Source: Lepidurus packardi (taxonomy: Eukaryota > Arthropoda > Branchiopoda > Notostraca > Triopsidae). From it: a stretch of 64,000 bases of DNA. Made by a program: the position numbers and the translations under genes. Where the stretch lies: contig JAKZAN010000005.1 of assembly GCA_023053545.1 (NCBI GenBank), positions 7,440,001-7,504,000 of the forward strand, written 5' to 3'. A model generated the notes under the pieces. That model saw only the letters and a program-made list of their open reading frames with translations, did not search any database and had not been told where the DNA came from. Every line of letters starts with the position of its first letter. The first letter of the stretch is position 1. Below, piece by piece: positions 11,033 to 23,200 of this stretch.

Positions 11033-11732
11033 CACGATTCAACGCTTAAAGCTAACTAGATGGTTTTTTGCCATTCTTTTCATGTTGTTGCAAAGCTGTG
11101 AAGGACACACCGACAAGTCTAAACCTGCACGAAACAGGAAACAGGAAAGAAAAAAATCCAATCTCCGATCTCGTATGGTCTGCCTTTCCCAAGCCAAAGC
11201 AAAGCGCAACAAGGGGCAAGGAACCGATATCCAATCCAGTGCAATATTTGCATATCAATTTTAATGACCATGAATGTTAGGAGGTAGGTGATTAAATAAG
11301 TGTGGCTCTTTACCTGGTGGGTACAAGGATGCTTAATCAAGTTAACAGCAAACAAACAATCAAAGTTCACTAATCACAAATCCAAAGTCAAGATCCAGTG
11401 AGTTAAGCCTAACAACCTGCACGCTACCTGTTACAGGTGCGTCAAGACCCTTCTCTCCGGCTTACTTGAATAAAGAGGGAAACTTGAATTACCCTCACTA
11501 AAACGCTAATCCAAACTTCAATATATAATTACATGATTAATTAACATAATTATTTTAATAATATCATTATAGCTGTAATACTAGGAAACTTCAGTTTGTC
11601 TTTTGTGCTTTTATCTTTTTATATTTTCACTTTTCTTCGTGTAAGGCTCGGTTTTCCCCATCCCAGATTCCTTAATAACAAAACCGAGCCACTTTAACAA
11701 AGAATATTGATAAATATCTCGCAAGATTGTAA
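11033..11732. other. 3' flank of valyl-tRNA synthetase, no gene seen
   Basis: AT-rich sequence with short unsupported frames. It presumably contains the 3' untranslated region of the valyl-tRNA synthetase gene, transcribed from the right. Confidence 0.5.
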
Positions 11733-14700
11733 TTATTCCAACGCAGCCAGGGTAGCGATGGCTTCAGTAATTTGCTGAATCTCAGTCTCAAGTTGGATCT
11801 CTTTTGCGCTATCAGCAGTCTGGACTTCTTGGGGCACTTTGGTAGTGTAATTGGGCACTTGCATAGCCGCTTGCAACTTAGTCAACTGGGTTTTTAACGT
11901 ATATTGCTTACTCGATAATTTGGCTGTTTCTTTGCTTACGTCAATCAAACCCTACAAAATCCAAAGCTTATTCCTGAACAAAGAACTAGGAGTAAATTTA
12001 CCTTCAGGACTAAATGGACTTCGCATCGATCTGAGACAGTCACTATGGCGCATCCAATAGGTACGTCATTCGTAATTTTCACAAGGGAACAGTACGCTAG
12101 AGTGGAAATAACGCCGCTAAACTTGCTAAGGAGAGGACCAGCCTCCTCTTTGCACCTCAAATACACTGAAAAGACGCAAAAATAAATAACATAATTATAA
12201 GTACTAATACTTTTACTTACATTCCGTTTTAGTCTTGTTGGGCAAGTTATAACTCGCTCTTGTGGAACGCACAGTATGGATTACGCGTTGAACAAATTCC
12301 CATTCGCTTTCCAGTGTCTCATCTCTCCATGTATACTATAAACGGGACTGAATAGAGGAAAACCCAAAATTTCTTAACCACAGAATTACTTCTGCATCTG
12401 AGGGGTAAGGCGTCACACAAATAGAAGGTGGACAATCGGTTTTTCTCCTTGGCAAACGCTGGTACAATTCCTCGGAAAGGAAAGGCATGAAGGGTGAAAT
12501 TAAACGTAAGGCTGTATCTAAGCAAGCGTATAGCACATGTCTGGCAGTATTAATTGCTGCTTCATCAGTTCCTTGGAATACGGGTTTTAGATATTCCTAA
12601 AGCCGAACCAAATTCATGAACTTTACTCAGTATGAAGTGCAATATGAAATAAACCTACCAAGTAAACGTCGCAAAGATCGTATAACCAGAAATTGTAGCA
12701 AGCAGTAGTAGCTTGAGGGAAATCATACGATTCGAATCCTTTGTTGCACGCCGTTACGGCTAAGGAGAGTTTGCTCAGAATCCACATATCCATCAAACTC
12801 AAGCCAGATGGCCACTGAAATACAATAGCATGTGATAAAGTAAAGTAATTAAATGAAAACAAAGTAAACTAAGTAACAAAGTAAACAATTGAAAGAAAAC
12901 TAAAAAAAATGAAGACAAGCAAACTAGGACTACAAGTTTTCATCCAAAAGTAGGGAAAGCAACTGTTTGGCGAGCAGATGCTTCACCTGTAACGATTGTG
13001 ACTTTTCCACATGATTCCCCTGCAGATTTTCGCCCATTCGACGAGCTATGTGCATACTCCAGCGAGAGATGTGTTGGCATTTCCAAAACTTGGGGTGAAT
13101 TTCGCCATCTCTTGTCACTAACTTTTCATCGAACAACAAATTCCACAGACTGCGATCATGGGAGGCCATAACATAGCCTTGGACGTAGCTATGTTCCTCC
13201 AAGTAGCCATTCAATTGAGTGAAGAATTGAGACGGGTTGGAGTAAAGTAGTTGGGTGTCCAAACACCAGAAAAATTCCGGACGTACAACGGAAGAAACTC
13301 CACTCACCATTCCCATTTGAGACGAAGGAACGAAATCTTGGCCTAAGTACATCATTGCGAAGCGTGTGGCGTTCCACAGTTTGTTGCAGAAGAAACGATA
13401 GCCTTGTACGCGCAGTACATCCAAGTTAATGTCTCGACCTAACAAAAAAAACTAATCAATACATATTAAATTCGTTAAATCCGCTTCGTTAAATATTAAA
13501 ATACCTTGCGCTGTGTACGCGCAAAGAGCAAAACGCAAAGCGTCTGTCCCACACTCAGGTATGCCTTGAGGGTAATCTTCCTTCTGGCCAGCTTTGGCAC
13601 GAGCAACTTCGCTCGGATCCAAATTACTGGAGTCTAATTGTTTATTGAGTTCCTGAAAAACATGAATTGACACTTTGAAACACTAATCTAAAGGAGAATA
13701 GTACCTCAATGGTAATTCCATTGATCACGTCCAAAGGATCGATGACATTTCCCAAAGATTTGCTCATTTTCCTGCCATGGGCGTCACGCACCATTGCGTG
13801 CAAGTATACCTCTCTAAATAATTTTTTTTTAATTGTTATGGGATCTAATTTAAAATAAGTAATTTTAACTTTTTTAAAACTAATTTTAAATAACAATGTT
13901 CAATTTATAAGTATTTTTTATAATTTTATCTAATTTTATTACTTAATCTTGTTTTATTATTTTTATTTAATCATTTAATTACTTAATCTAATTTATTATA
14001 ATTTTTATAACTTTTTTTTTAATTAATTTAAAATAGTTCATCTCACTTGAATGGCAGTTTGCCTAATAATTTTTGCCCAAAAAAGACCATTCTGGCTACC
14101 CAAAAGAACAAGATATCATGCCCCGTCTCCAATAGACTTCCTGGATAAAATGCACGGAGTTCTTCGGTCTACACATCATAACTTCAGTTTTAAGAACGTT
14201 AAGAATGTATGAATAATTTTACGTCCTCTGGCCAGCCAAAGATGGAGAATGGGAAAAGTCCAGAAGAAAACCAAGTATCCAGTACGTCTTCATCTTGCTT
14301 AAGATGAATTACATCAAGGGCTACTCCAAAGCGTTGAGCAGCATTTTGGCGAGCTTCTTCTTCGGTTCGGCCACTCACCCAAAACTTACTATCAGCTTCG
14401 TCTCCCACTGGGGCATTGGGGACATTGATTTTAACGAAATAAGCTGGTATTCTATGACCCCACCACAACTGCCGCGAAATGCACCAATCCCTACAACAGT
14501 CGCAATAAAATTATTAACTCAGAGTGACTTGAATGCTTTAAGTAGAAATTGCCTAATGTTTTCCATCCAATGGAACCAGGTCTTTTTGTGATTTTCCGGA
14601 ATGATCTTAAGCTCCCCAGACTTGACGGCATCGATGGCTTTAGCGGCCATATCATCACATTTGACATACCACTGGGGTTTAATCAAAGGTTCAACGATAT

Positions 14701-16461
14701 CCTTGGATCGCGAACACACAGGAACTACCATAGGATTATCCTTCACTTCGCGGAACAAACCCTTATCTTGCAAAGCTGCCAATACAGCTTTACGTGCGTC
14801 GAAACGCTTCATACCCTACAAAAACAAGCAATTGATTACAGAGCTAATTCGGAGTATGACGGTATGTAGAGTACCGTAAATTGCCCACAGTTTCCGATTA
14901 TAACACCTTCATCACTGAAAATCGTCAAGAAAGGTAAATTGTGGCGTTTGCCCACTTCGTAGTCATTGGGGTCATGGGCAGGGGTAATTTTAACGGCACC
15001 TATACGGGAAATATACAGTTCCATGAGTATAAAGTTGACACACAAAGATACTGTACCTGTTCCGAAGCCTACTTCGACAAATTCATCGCAGACAATTGGA
15101 ATAGTTCTGTCGCAGAAGGGATGAATAACCGTTTTGCCATGCAGGTACTTGTAACGCTCATCATTGGGATGAACAGCAACTGCGGTATCACCGAGCATAG
15201 TTTCTACACGCGTGGTAGCTACCACGATTTCCTCGTCGCTACCTTTCACTTTGTAAGCGAAAGAAACCAAGACGCCAAATTCTACTTTCTCAGAGTAGCC
15301 CGGAACGGAGAGTAGAGTGCGTCCTGTCAATTCGGTTTTGTCGACTTCAATATCCGAAATGGCGGACTTTAAGGAGGTTGACCAGTTTACTAACCGAGTA
15401 CTACGATAAATCACGCCTTCTTGATGCAGTCGCACAAAAGCTTCTGTTACAGCACGACATAGTTTTGGGTCCATGGTGAAACAAGCACGGTCCCAGTCTA
15501 ATGAAGAACCCAAAATCCTCAGCTGCTCATAAATACGGTGTCCTTTCCTGCGAAAAGAAATCACAAATCCAAAATCACGCTAGAACAATTATCGTGGTTT
15601 TACTCGTTTTTCCATTCCCAGATTTTCTCAATGAATTTCTCACGTCCAAAATCGTGTCTACTTTTCTGCTCTTCTCGCCAAACCTTCTTCTCTACCACTA
15701 CTTGCGTAGCGATACCAGCATGGTCGCAGCCAGGATTCCAAATAACTGTTTTTCCATGCATACGATGCCTAGAAAAAATTACAAAAACGTTAGAAAAAAA
15801 TTAAGTAGGGGAAGTAACGTATAATACCATCGAGTTATGGCATCTTCTACCGAATTAGTCAAGGCATGACCCAAATGCAAGGACCCAGTCACATTAGGTG
15901 GAGGAATTACCATAACAAAGTTCCCTTTAGGATTAGCCTCGGAAATACTCTTTCTCTATGAAATATTCAGTTAAATTATAGGTTATCGTTTCTTTAGGGA
16001 GTAAAAATCGATTTAAAATATATTAAATTTACCCCATACTCGGGTTTAAAGAAACCTTGCGTTTCCCACCATGGATACCATCCAGATTCTACGTATTTGG
16101 GATTGTAAGCCTCCGGCATAGATCCGCTAACATCTTTTTTTTCTCCAGGAACAGTATCGGGGATAACTATAGCTACTTCTTTAGCCGTGGACTTCTTCGC
16201 CGGTTTCTCTTTCTCCTTTTTCTAAATACCCGATAGAGATAGTAATTCGCAGATAAAGTAGAGTAGAATTATACTAACCTCCGACGATTTTTCTTTCATG
16301 TGTGCTTGCTTCTCTTGTTTTTGCTTAAGCTTATCCAGCTTAGCTTGTTTCGCAGCCTCTTTTTCAAGCTGTTTGGCCGTTTTCACGGGACCTTCTTGTT
16401 CACCATCTGGCACCGAAGTAGTTACCGGTCCATCTGGGACGTCGCCATTTGCCGAAGACAT
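11733..16461 (-). CDS. VARS1: valine--tRNA ligase, cytosolic
   Basis: Seventeen exons on the minus strand: 16279-16461, 16033-16221, 15828-15955, 15604-15768, 15057-15547, 14875-14999, 14553-14815, 14223-14490, 14047-14168, 13705-13813, 13505-13652, 13308-13438 (or 12987-13438), 12659-12814, 12390-12596, 12221-12335, 12002-12165, 11733-11951. Phases close throughout, giving 1060 aa (1167 with the long exon 12). It charges tRNA-Val with valine. Class I signatures are present: HLGHA in [17 protein letters not shown], and KMSKS at about residue 660. The editing domain ([18 protein letters not shown]), the anticodon-binding domain and a C-terminal coiled coil follow. The N-terminus is a short Lys/Glu-rich extension and lacks the GST-like domain of vertebrate VARS1. 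The intron after exon 7 appears to use a GC donor. An intron at 13814-14046 is extremely AT-rich. Confidence 0.95.
12987..13307 (-). other. optional in-frame GST-C-like segment of valyl-tRNA synthetase
   Basis: Exon 12 has a consensus donor after 13308 (ATG|GTGAGT) that gives ordinary valyl-tRNA synthetase when joined to exon 13. The frame stays open beyond it for 321 bases to a second donor (CAG|GTGAAG) after 12987, also phase 0. The 107-residue segment contains [15 protein letters not shown] and [12 protein letters not shown], closely matching the pattern of GST-C-like domains in eEF1B and AIMP3 (LNxYLxxxSYxxGY, then xxRWxxHI). Without the second donor the frame ends at 12930. Domain identity is my reading of pattern; inclusion in mRNA is inferred. 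Confidence 0.6.
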
Positions 16462-17251
16462 AACTTTCTTTGAATAACTTCCTTTGCACTGCAAGGGTCA
16501 AACAAAACTCCTATTTAAAAACTGGATCAAACGTTTATATATGCGCGTAACGCTAGAAATACGGTAAAAATTTGCGTCAGAAAAACGAAACACCACCTTC
16601 ACGAGGGGAGAAACCGTAGTAAACAAGGTAAGATAGAAACCCGGAACGGCAGTCTTTCCTAAATCATGAAATGCGAACTCGTGAAAGAGCATCAAACGTA
16701 TTACGTGGAGGCGCGAACTTCAAATTCCTCACAGGTTTATTTTCCGTCTAAATTGCAGACCAATCGATGAAAACGCAGAAACATAGGATGAGCATTGCAT
16801 TTACTGCACTGGTTTGAAATATCACAAGGGTACATATCACTTCCCGCGGTCGGTACATAAGCCCCCTATTCATCCCTTTCAACACCTCGTTTCTAATTAA
16901 CAGTCAGATGAAATAAAACTTTTCATCGCAACCAAACTGAGCACCCTGACAAATACCAGCGCCAAATTACTTATTTACAAACGTTCGTTTTACATTTGTA
17001 CTTGTGAAGATTGACAAATAAAATCGACTTAAAATATATCTAAATCTGGATAAAATTCCCAATTCACGATCGCTTTTACGTCCCAGTGAAAAGAAAAAAA
17101 AGACTGAGCAAAATTTTTCAAATTCTATCAAAAGCCTATAATTTTTTCTTTCGCTTTTCTTTATACCTTTTCCCCCCGACAAAAAAAAAAAAGAAAAGCG
17201 GAGGCAGTGCTTTCACGAGCTTTGTCTTTCCAACAAAAAGCCCATCCTGTA
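16462..17251. other. intergenic between valyl-tRNA synthetase and Schnurri
   Basis: No supported gene. It should contain the valyl-tRNA synthetase promoter (right of 16461) and the 3' untranslated region of the Schnurri gene, both on the minus strand. Confidence 0.5.
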
Positions 17252-20200
17252 TCAAGATAATGATTGTCTTTTGTGGAACAAAATATGATTCTCCAATGAC
17301 TGTCTCGTTGTGAAACCCGCGTCGCAAAACTCACACACAAACGGTCGAGGTTGAGCATGAGACGATAAATGCTGCTTTAATTCCATAGAATTCATTCCTT
17401 GCTTCCCACACAAATCACAACTGGCGCTCGCCGCCATTGAAACGCTGGGGAAGCTCTCATTTCTCGTTGCGGTCCCTGCTCTCGAGGCCATATATGCTAA
17501 TATAGTCTGCTTTTCTTTGACCCAGACAGGATTCAATTCCGCGTAGCTCATCTGAGAAGAAACTCGAGGTAAATTCAAACTAAAAGACGTTGGAGTAGGG
17601 AAATCCAAACTTAGGCGAACTTGACTGTTTTCAGGTCGCTGATACGAGGGATACCTGCTGTCCAGAGGTTTGGATGGTTTGTGCGTTAACGGATTCCACA
17701 GTGTCGTTATTGAGGTCGTGGAAGGAGGAGCACAGTTCGCAGAGGATATTAGAGATTGAGGTGCTGACGGAGTATTAGCTTGACTGACGACACTACTGGT
17801 ATTGGTACTATTGGAAGAGCTGCTAGCTACTGCTTGAGGGGGGTGTTTTTGCAACACGTGGGCTCGGAAAGCTTCGTTGTTTGCGCACACTTCTCCACAG
17901 GCTGAACACAGACAAGCCGAGGCTTTGTCCATATCGGGAGGATACTCATACCTCGGTTTGCTGGGCAACTGACGGATTTCCAAGGCACAATGGCTTCGAG
18001 AAGGTTCCTGGTAGTAGTTAGACGGTCCTTCGGCTAATGGACCGCGGATCACACCAGAATTGATCGGAGTCACGCTCACACGTGAACCAGCTGTTCCAGG
18101 TCTCTGTTGCAAGTGATTTTCCACCGTATTACTTCTAACAGAACTACTCGTGGTCACCGCAGTGGAATAGGTAACTGTTGTAACTGACAAAGAACGGGAA
18201 TTCGGGAAGCCGTTGGCGTGGTCCAGTGCATACTGTACAGTTTTACTAGCCAATGTTGTCTTCTTGTCTTCACTTTCGCGTGAAATGCTATGGTTGGGTG
18301 GCCACACTTTGCTACGGTGCTCTAAAGAGCGCTCGATATCCGGACAAGGATCAGGTAAAGGCTCAGGACAGGGTGCACCGTCTGAATCTTCGCCATCTTC
18401 GACTTCAGCGTCAGCGTCCACGTCATCTACTTCGTCCAAATCTTCGGAAGATCCACTGACTGTTCTACTACGCTGGACTTCGGCTTGCCATTGCTGTAGC
18501 TTGCTAGGATCTTGTCTATAGAGCCGTTGAGCCAAGGACTAAATCGCGAAGAAACATGAGAACAGTGGTTTAAGACAAACACTTAAACAAAGCAACAATA
18601 GAAGCAACTGTTAAAAACGCAGTTTACCTGCAGACTTTCCAAAGAATTCTGACAATCGGTGGTGTCTATTTCATTCAGGTTCATGCCTGAGCGCTCCATT
18701 TCCGCATAAGTTCCAAACGGCAACTTGCCCAGGCACTCTAATTTCATGATGTGCATTTTGGACCGTAAATGCTTAGCCAAGTGTCCATGAATCCGAAAAG
18801 CTATTAAACAATCCGAGCATTTGAATGGTCTCGGATTCTCCGTACTGGGCGTCCCAAAGGTCAAATTCATGTTCACCTGAAACCCCAATCGAAAAAAATG
18901 TAAACAAAATTAGGTAAACAACAAAATTTGTTACCTTATTGAAGTGGCTAACAGACCGCTTGTGTTTCTGCAAGTGTCCTTTGGTGCGGAACGAGACTGC
19001 GCAAGCATCACAACGAAAAGGACGCTCGAAATAATGGATATTAATATGAAGTCGCAACTGCGAAGGCTTGGAGAATACTTTGTTGCAAATACTGCACGCA
19101 GTTTTCCCATCATCAGTCACCCTAAACACAAAAATTTGTATTACATTTGAACTTTTTTCTTTAAACATCTCTTCTCAAATGACAATGACGAACCTATAAG
19201 CTGAAGGGGCCATAGCCGCACTAGAAGGCAATAAAAACTCGGCCCGCGGTTTCCCAGACGTCCCTTCGGCAATGACTAAAGGTACAGAAGTCTGCGCTCG
19301 CATCATGTCTGTTGGCACTTGCATTTCTTCACAAACCTCCATCGTATTGCTGCTGAAAGCCTCATTATGCGTAATTTCGACTTTGGGGAAGGGCAGGAGA
19401 ATAGAACTTGCTGTTACCGTACTCGAACTCGAGTTGGGTTTCGACAACGTTACTGACATCACCAAGGAAGGCCCTTTCAGATGTACCGGCGAATGTTCTG
19501 CTACTCCTGGTTGTTCCAAGTTTGTCTCCATTTGTATCAAGGGTTCTTTCCAATGATTGCGCTTAACTTCAACTTCTTTGCACGCCTTTTCAGTCAAATA
19601 CATTTGAAGCATGTCACTCTGACCGGTGGTCGTCAAAGGAATCGTTGTGACCGTCGCAATCACTGCTGGTGCTCCAGTGGACGAGACAATCGATGGTACG
19701 CTCGGAGACGGGAGAGAAGAAGTCATTGCGGTTTCTGAATTGCCTTGGGCCATGGTTGTCACGAGCGTTGTTGTCTCGTCAACGCGCGGCGTTTTGGCCG
19801 GAAAATAGTAGCGCGATATACTCGCACTGGAGCAAACCATGACAGAGTCCTTGGCATGAGAAACCGAGTCTTTGAAGGCTTGCGACAATTCTGGTCCTCC
19901 CACGTAAGGGTACGTATTAGGCTTCATGCTCAGAGGAGCAATTAAGCCAGCATCTGCAGCAGCTTTAGCGTTTCGCAAGGCGTCAGGTACATTACAGGCG
20001 CTCTGCAAATCCAGCAAAGAATGTGCCACTTCCCGCTCGGTTTCATCCGCATCTTCAAACTGGTCTTCTTCCTCGTCATCCTCTTCGTCCTCTTCCTCAT
20101 CTTCATCCTCTTCCTCTTCGTCCATATCCACGTCTGAATCGCCTTCGCCTAACTGGGCTTTTAGCTTCCGTAGACTTTCCTGTTAAAAGCAACCAAAGTT

Positions 20201-23200
20201 TTACTGAAACCCTTGCACTCTCATAGGAAAATGAGTTTTTACCTGTTTAGCAACGCTTTCTTCATCAATGTTGCAATCTTCCACAGCAGTGGGAACAGGG
20301 ACAATCCCCAAGTCAGTGCACTTCTTGTGATGCGCCTTGGATTTCATGTGCTTCGTCAAATTACCCTTGGTTTTGAAGCTGCAATAAGCAAATCAAATAA
20401 ATCTCGCGCTCCTCAAACAAATGTAATATAGATTTTAGACTCAAGTTACCTAAAACAGCACTGTCTGCAAGTGTAAGGCCGCACATCCGTATGAGTTCGG
20501 ATATGCTTTTTGAGCATGGATGGCTTTTTACATCGGATTCCACACTCCTCACAAACATACCGCCCACGTCCTAAACAAAGACAGTGTTAAAAACATCGTC
20601 CCAAAGTCGAGTATATAACAACAACAAACCTCTTCCTCGGACATAAGTATAATCTTCATTGGACTTGAACCCTCCAGCAAAAATACGCACCCGTTTGGGC
20701 AAGACACTTTTACTTTCTCCCTGTGCATAAAACAAAACGCAAAAATTAATTAAATAACATAATAAAAAAATTCAAACGCATAAAAAGAACATATAATTAA
20801 TTAATCTTATGAAGGAATTAAGGCTCCCGTATACCTTAGCTCGGTATAGGCGGTTAGCATGGGGGAAATTCGGAACAACTTTTCGTTAAAACCAGCAAGT
20901 TTCATGAAATACTTCCTTGACAGTAGCTTGGGCATACTAACAGCTAGTGCACAACCAACGCCCATTTCTTTCCAGTGAAAATTAGATTAGCAACATGCAA
21001 ATGAAGTTTGCAACTATGTGAATTACAGGGCTTTTGCAAAACACAACACGTTCTCCGGATTTAGTGACAAACGGGTGTAATGTATGCCAATGTTAAAAAC
21101 GACTGTCACTTTTCGAACAATTAATTTTTTTCAGCTTTTGGAGTGAAAGAAAGTACAAGTTTTAACGATTCTCATCAACGAAAGATGATGAGAATCGCTA
21201 ACCTAAACTAACCTAACCTACGCTAACCTAACCCAATTCATTTCCAATCCAACTACCAATTTTTAACTCAAATGACAGCTGTTTATCACTCTTTTTCCGG
21301 AGAATGTTTTGCAACAATATGAGACAGTAGTGTCGCTTTTGGCCTCCGGGTTTTTAACCGGAGAACCTTTTGGCAAAACAGTAACAAACATTAGTGCCAC
21401 CTGTGACTGTTTCGCATCAATAAACTAAAGTATACGGGAGCCTTAATAGGAAAAATTTGGATATTAGAAACTCATTCTTACAGCATCACCAGGCTTTTCA
21501 TGAGCATCTTCTTCTTTTTTTACAACAGCTTCGACCGAGTTTGTCAAGAGATTGGTCGATAAATCGGCGCTGTTAAACACAGGCACTTCTGAATTCCCTG
21601 CCACCCCCACAATCAAGTTTCTCGTGTCGCCACCGTCTTCGGAAGCGCGACTGGCCCGATCACGGTGCAGCCAATAGGAAGAATGGGTGAGCAACAATGG
21701 CGTCGCGGCATTGCTTTGTGCAACAGTGACACTCCGTGATCTATGCCTCGAATCATACAGCGACATAACTTGTGCTGGTCCTAACCCACATGGACTCGCT
21801 TCGGCCGGGATGGGCCGTGTTTGCCATTGTGAGTACATGGACAGTTTTTGGTCGCAAGACTGCAGCACGTACATCGGCTGCGGCCTCGATAGACAGCAGT
21901 AATACACTCTAGTGGAGCACTTTAACCCCAAGTACGTGTAGGCGTGGCCGTTGAGGTAGGTCTGGCCGTACGACTTCCGGGGACGGGGCGTCTCCGGACT
22001 AACCAGCGTCATTCCCGGCCCGGACAGGTTCGGCGTCCCCAAATGATCCATTCCAGTCATGCTAATCTTTCTGGGTAAAAACGTTCCCGGCTTCAGTGGT
22101 AACGAATTCGGGCGCAGAAACTTGGTACCTGCTTCTGAGAAGGTGTTCGTCGTCGTGCAAGTCGGATGGCTCAACGTCAGGTAAGCAATAGGATCGCGGT
22201 CGTTGGATGAGGTGGCAGGAGGCGGGGACTGAATCGTAATTTCCGGAATGCCAACTTGTGACGCAGGACCAGGAATACCCGGTACCTCAAGCGGAAGCGA
22301 CGCTACTTTGGTCACTGGGATGATGGACAGTGAAGGGTCAAAGCTCGTGGCCGGTAAGAAGAAGTTGCGTGAAGACGCGCTACTGAACGGGGATTTTCCG
22401 ACCGATCCCATGGGTCCCCCGGCTGAGGATCGCACCACCACTTTTTCCTGCACCTGCACAATCCCGCCCCCGCTATTCAACCCGGAATTGGCAATGGACA
22501 CCAACAAAGTCGACGGAGCATCGTACGAAATCCTCATTTCCCCGCTTTTATCGTCTGGCGTCACCCCGGAGGCGTCGATTCGCAAAATCCGCTTCTCGTC
22601 GCCATCGCAGATTTGCACTTGGCCCCCAAAGAGCTGCAAAGAAGACGATTTCGAGGGTAATACCGAATTTAAGGCTTGGCTCTGCTCTTCATGGGCTCTC
22701 AAAGACCAACTTGAACCCAAACTCGCGATCAGATTGCTGTTCCGATGCTCATGCATGGGCACAGGACTCATGTTGTTGTTATGGCCCTGGCCGCTAGCAG
22801 GGAGTGGCGGTAAGGCGGATAATCGACTGATGCTTAAATTCAACGCGCCTCCTTCTGATTCGCTGCCGCTGTTAGTGCTTCGGTAGTACTTTTGGTAATC
22901 TGCGTAGTTAGAAACGGGTGCTGCAGGCGTCACCCGGCTGTTCTGGTCAGGTTCGTCGCGAGATAATCGGCTGGTCCGGTTCATGAGCAGTAAGTCTTTG
23001 ATAATCGAGCCTTGGCTAGGCTTCGGACTGTAAGTCGCTCCAGAAGCCACCATGATGGCACCACTTAAGTCTGCCCCCGGATAGGATTCAGGTCGGTTCT
23101 CGTACCGCGCTGATTTGGCTGGGGAGGCCGACGCACACAACAGCGCATTTTGAGATGCCACAGGCCCTTCCGAATGGCATCGCTTCCGATGCAGGTCTTC

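Noticed and set aside
12930..13307. Independent nested AIMP3/eEF1B-like gene inside valyl-tRNA synthetase
   Set aside because: No start codon or promoter-like context. The segment is in the same strand and frame as exon 12 and has a phase-matched donor to exon 13, so an exon extension is the simpler reading.
17136..17358. Possible extra exon downstream of Schnurri
   Set aside because: The Schnurri frame ends at TGA 17252-17254 right after a finger. Alternative frames there are low complexity (AAAAGAAAAG).
22248..22886. 212-codon open frame on the plus strand
   Set aside because: It lies antisense within the large Schnurri exon, whose frame has finger motifs and phase-matched splicing. The plus frame shows no domain.
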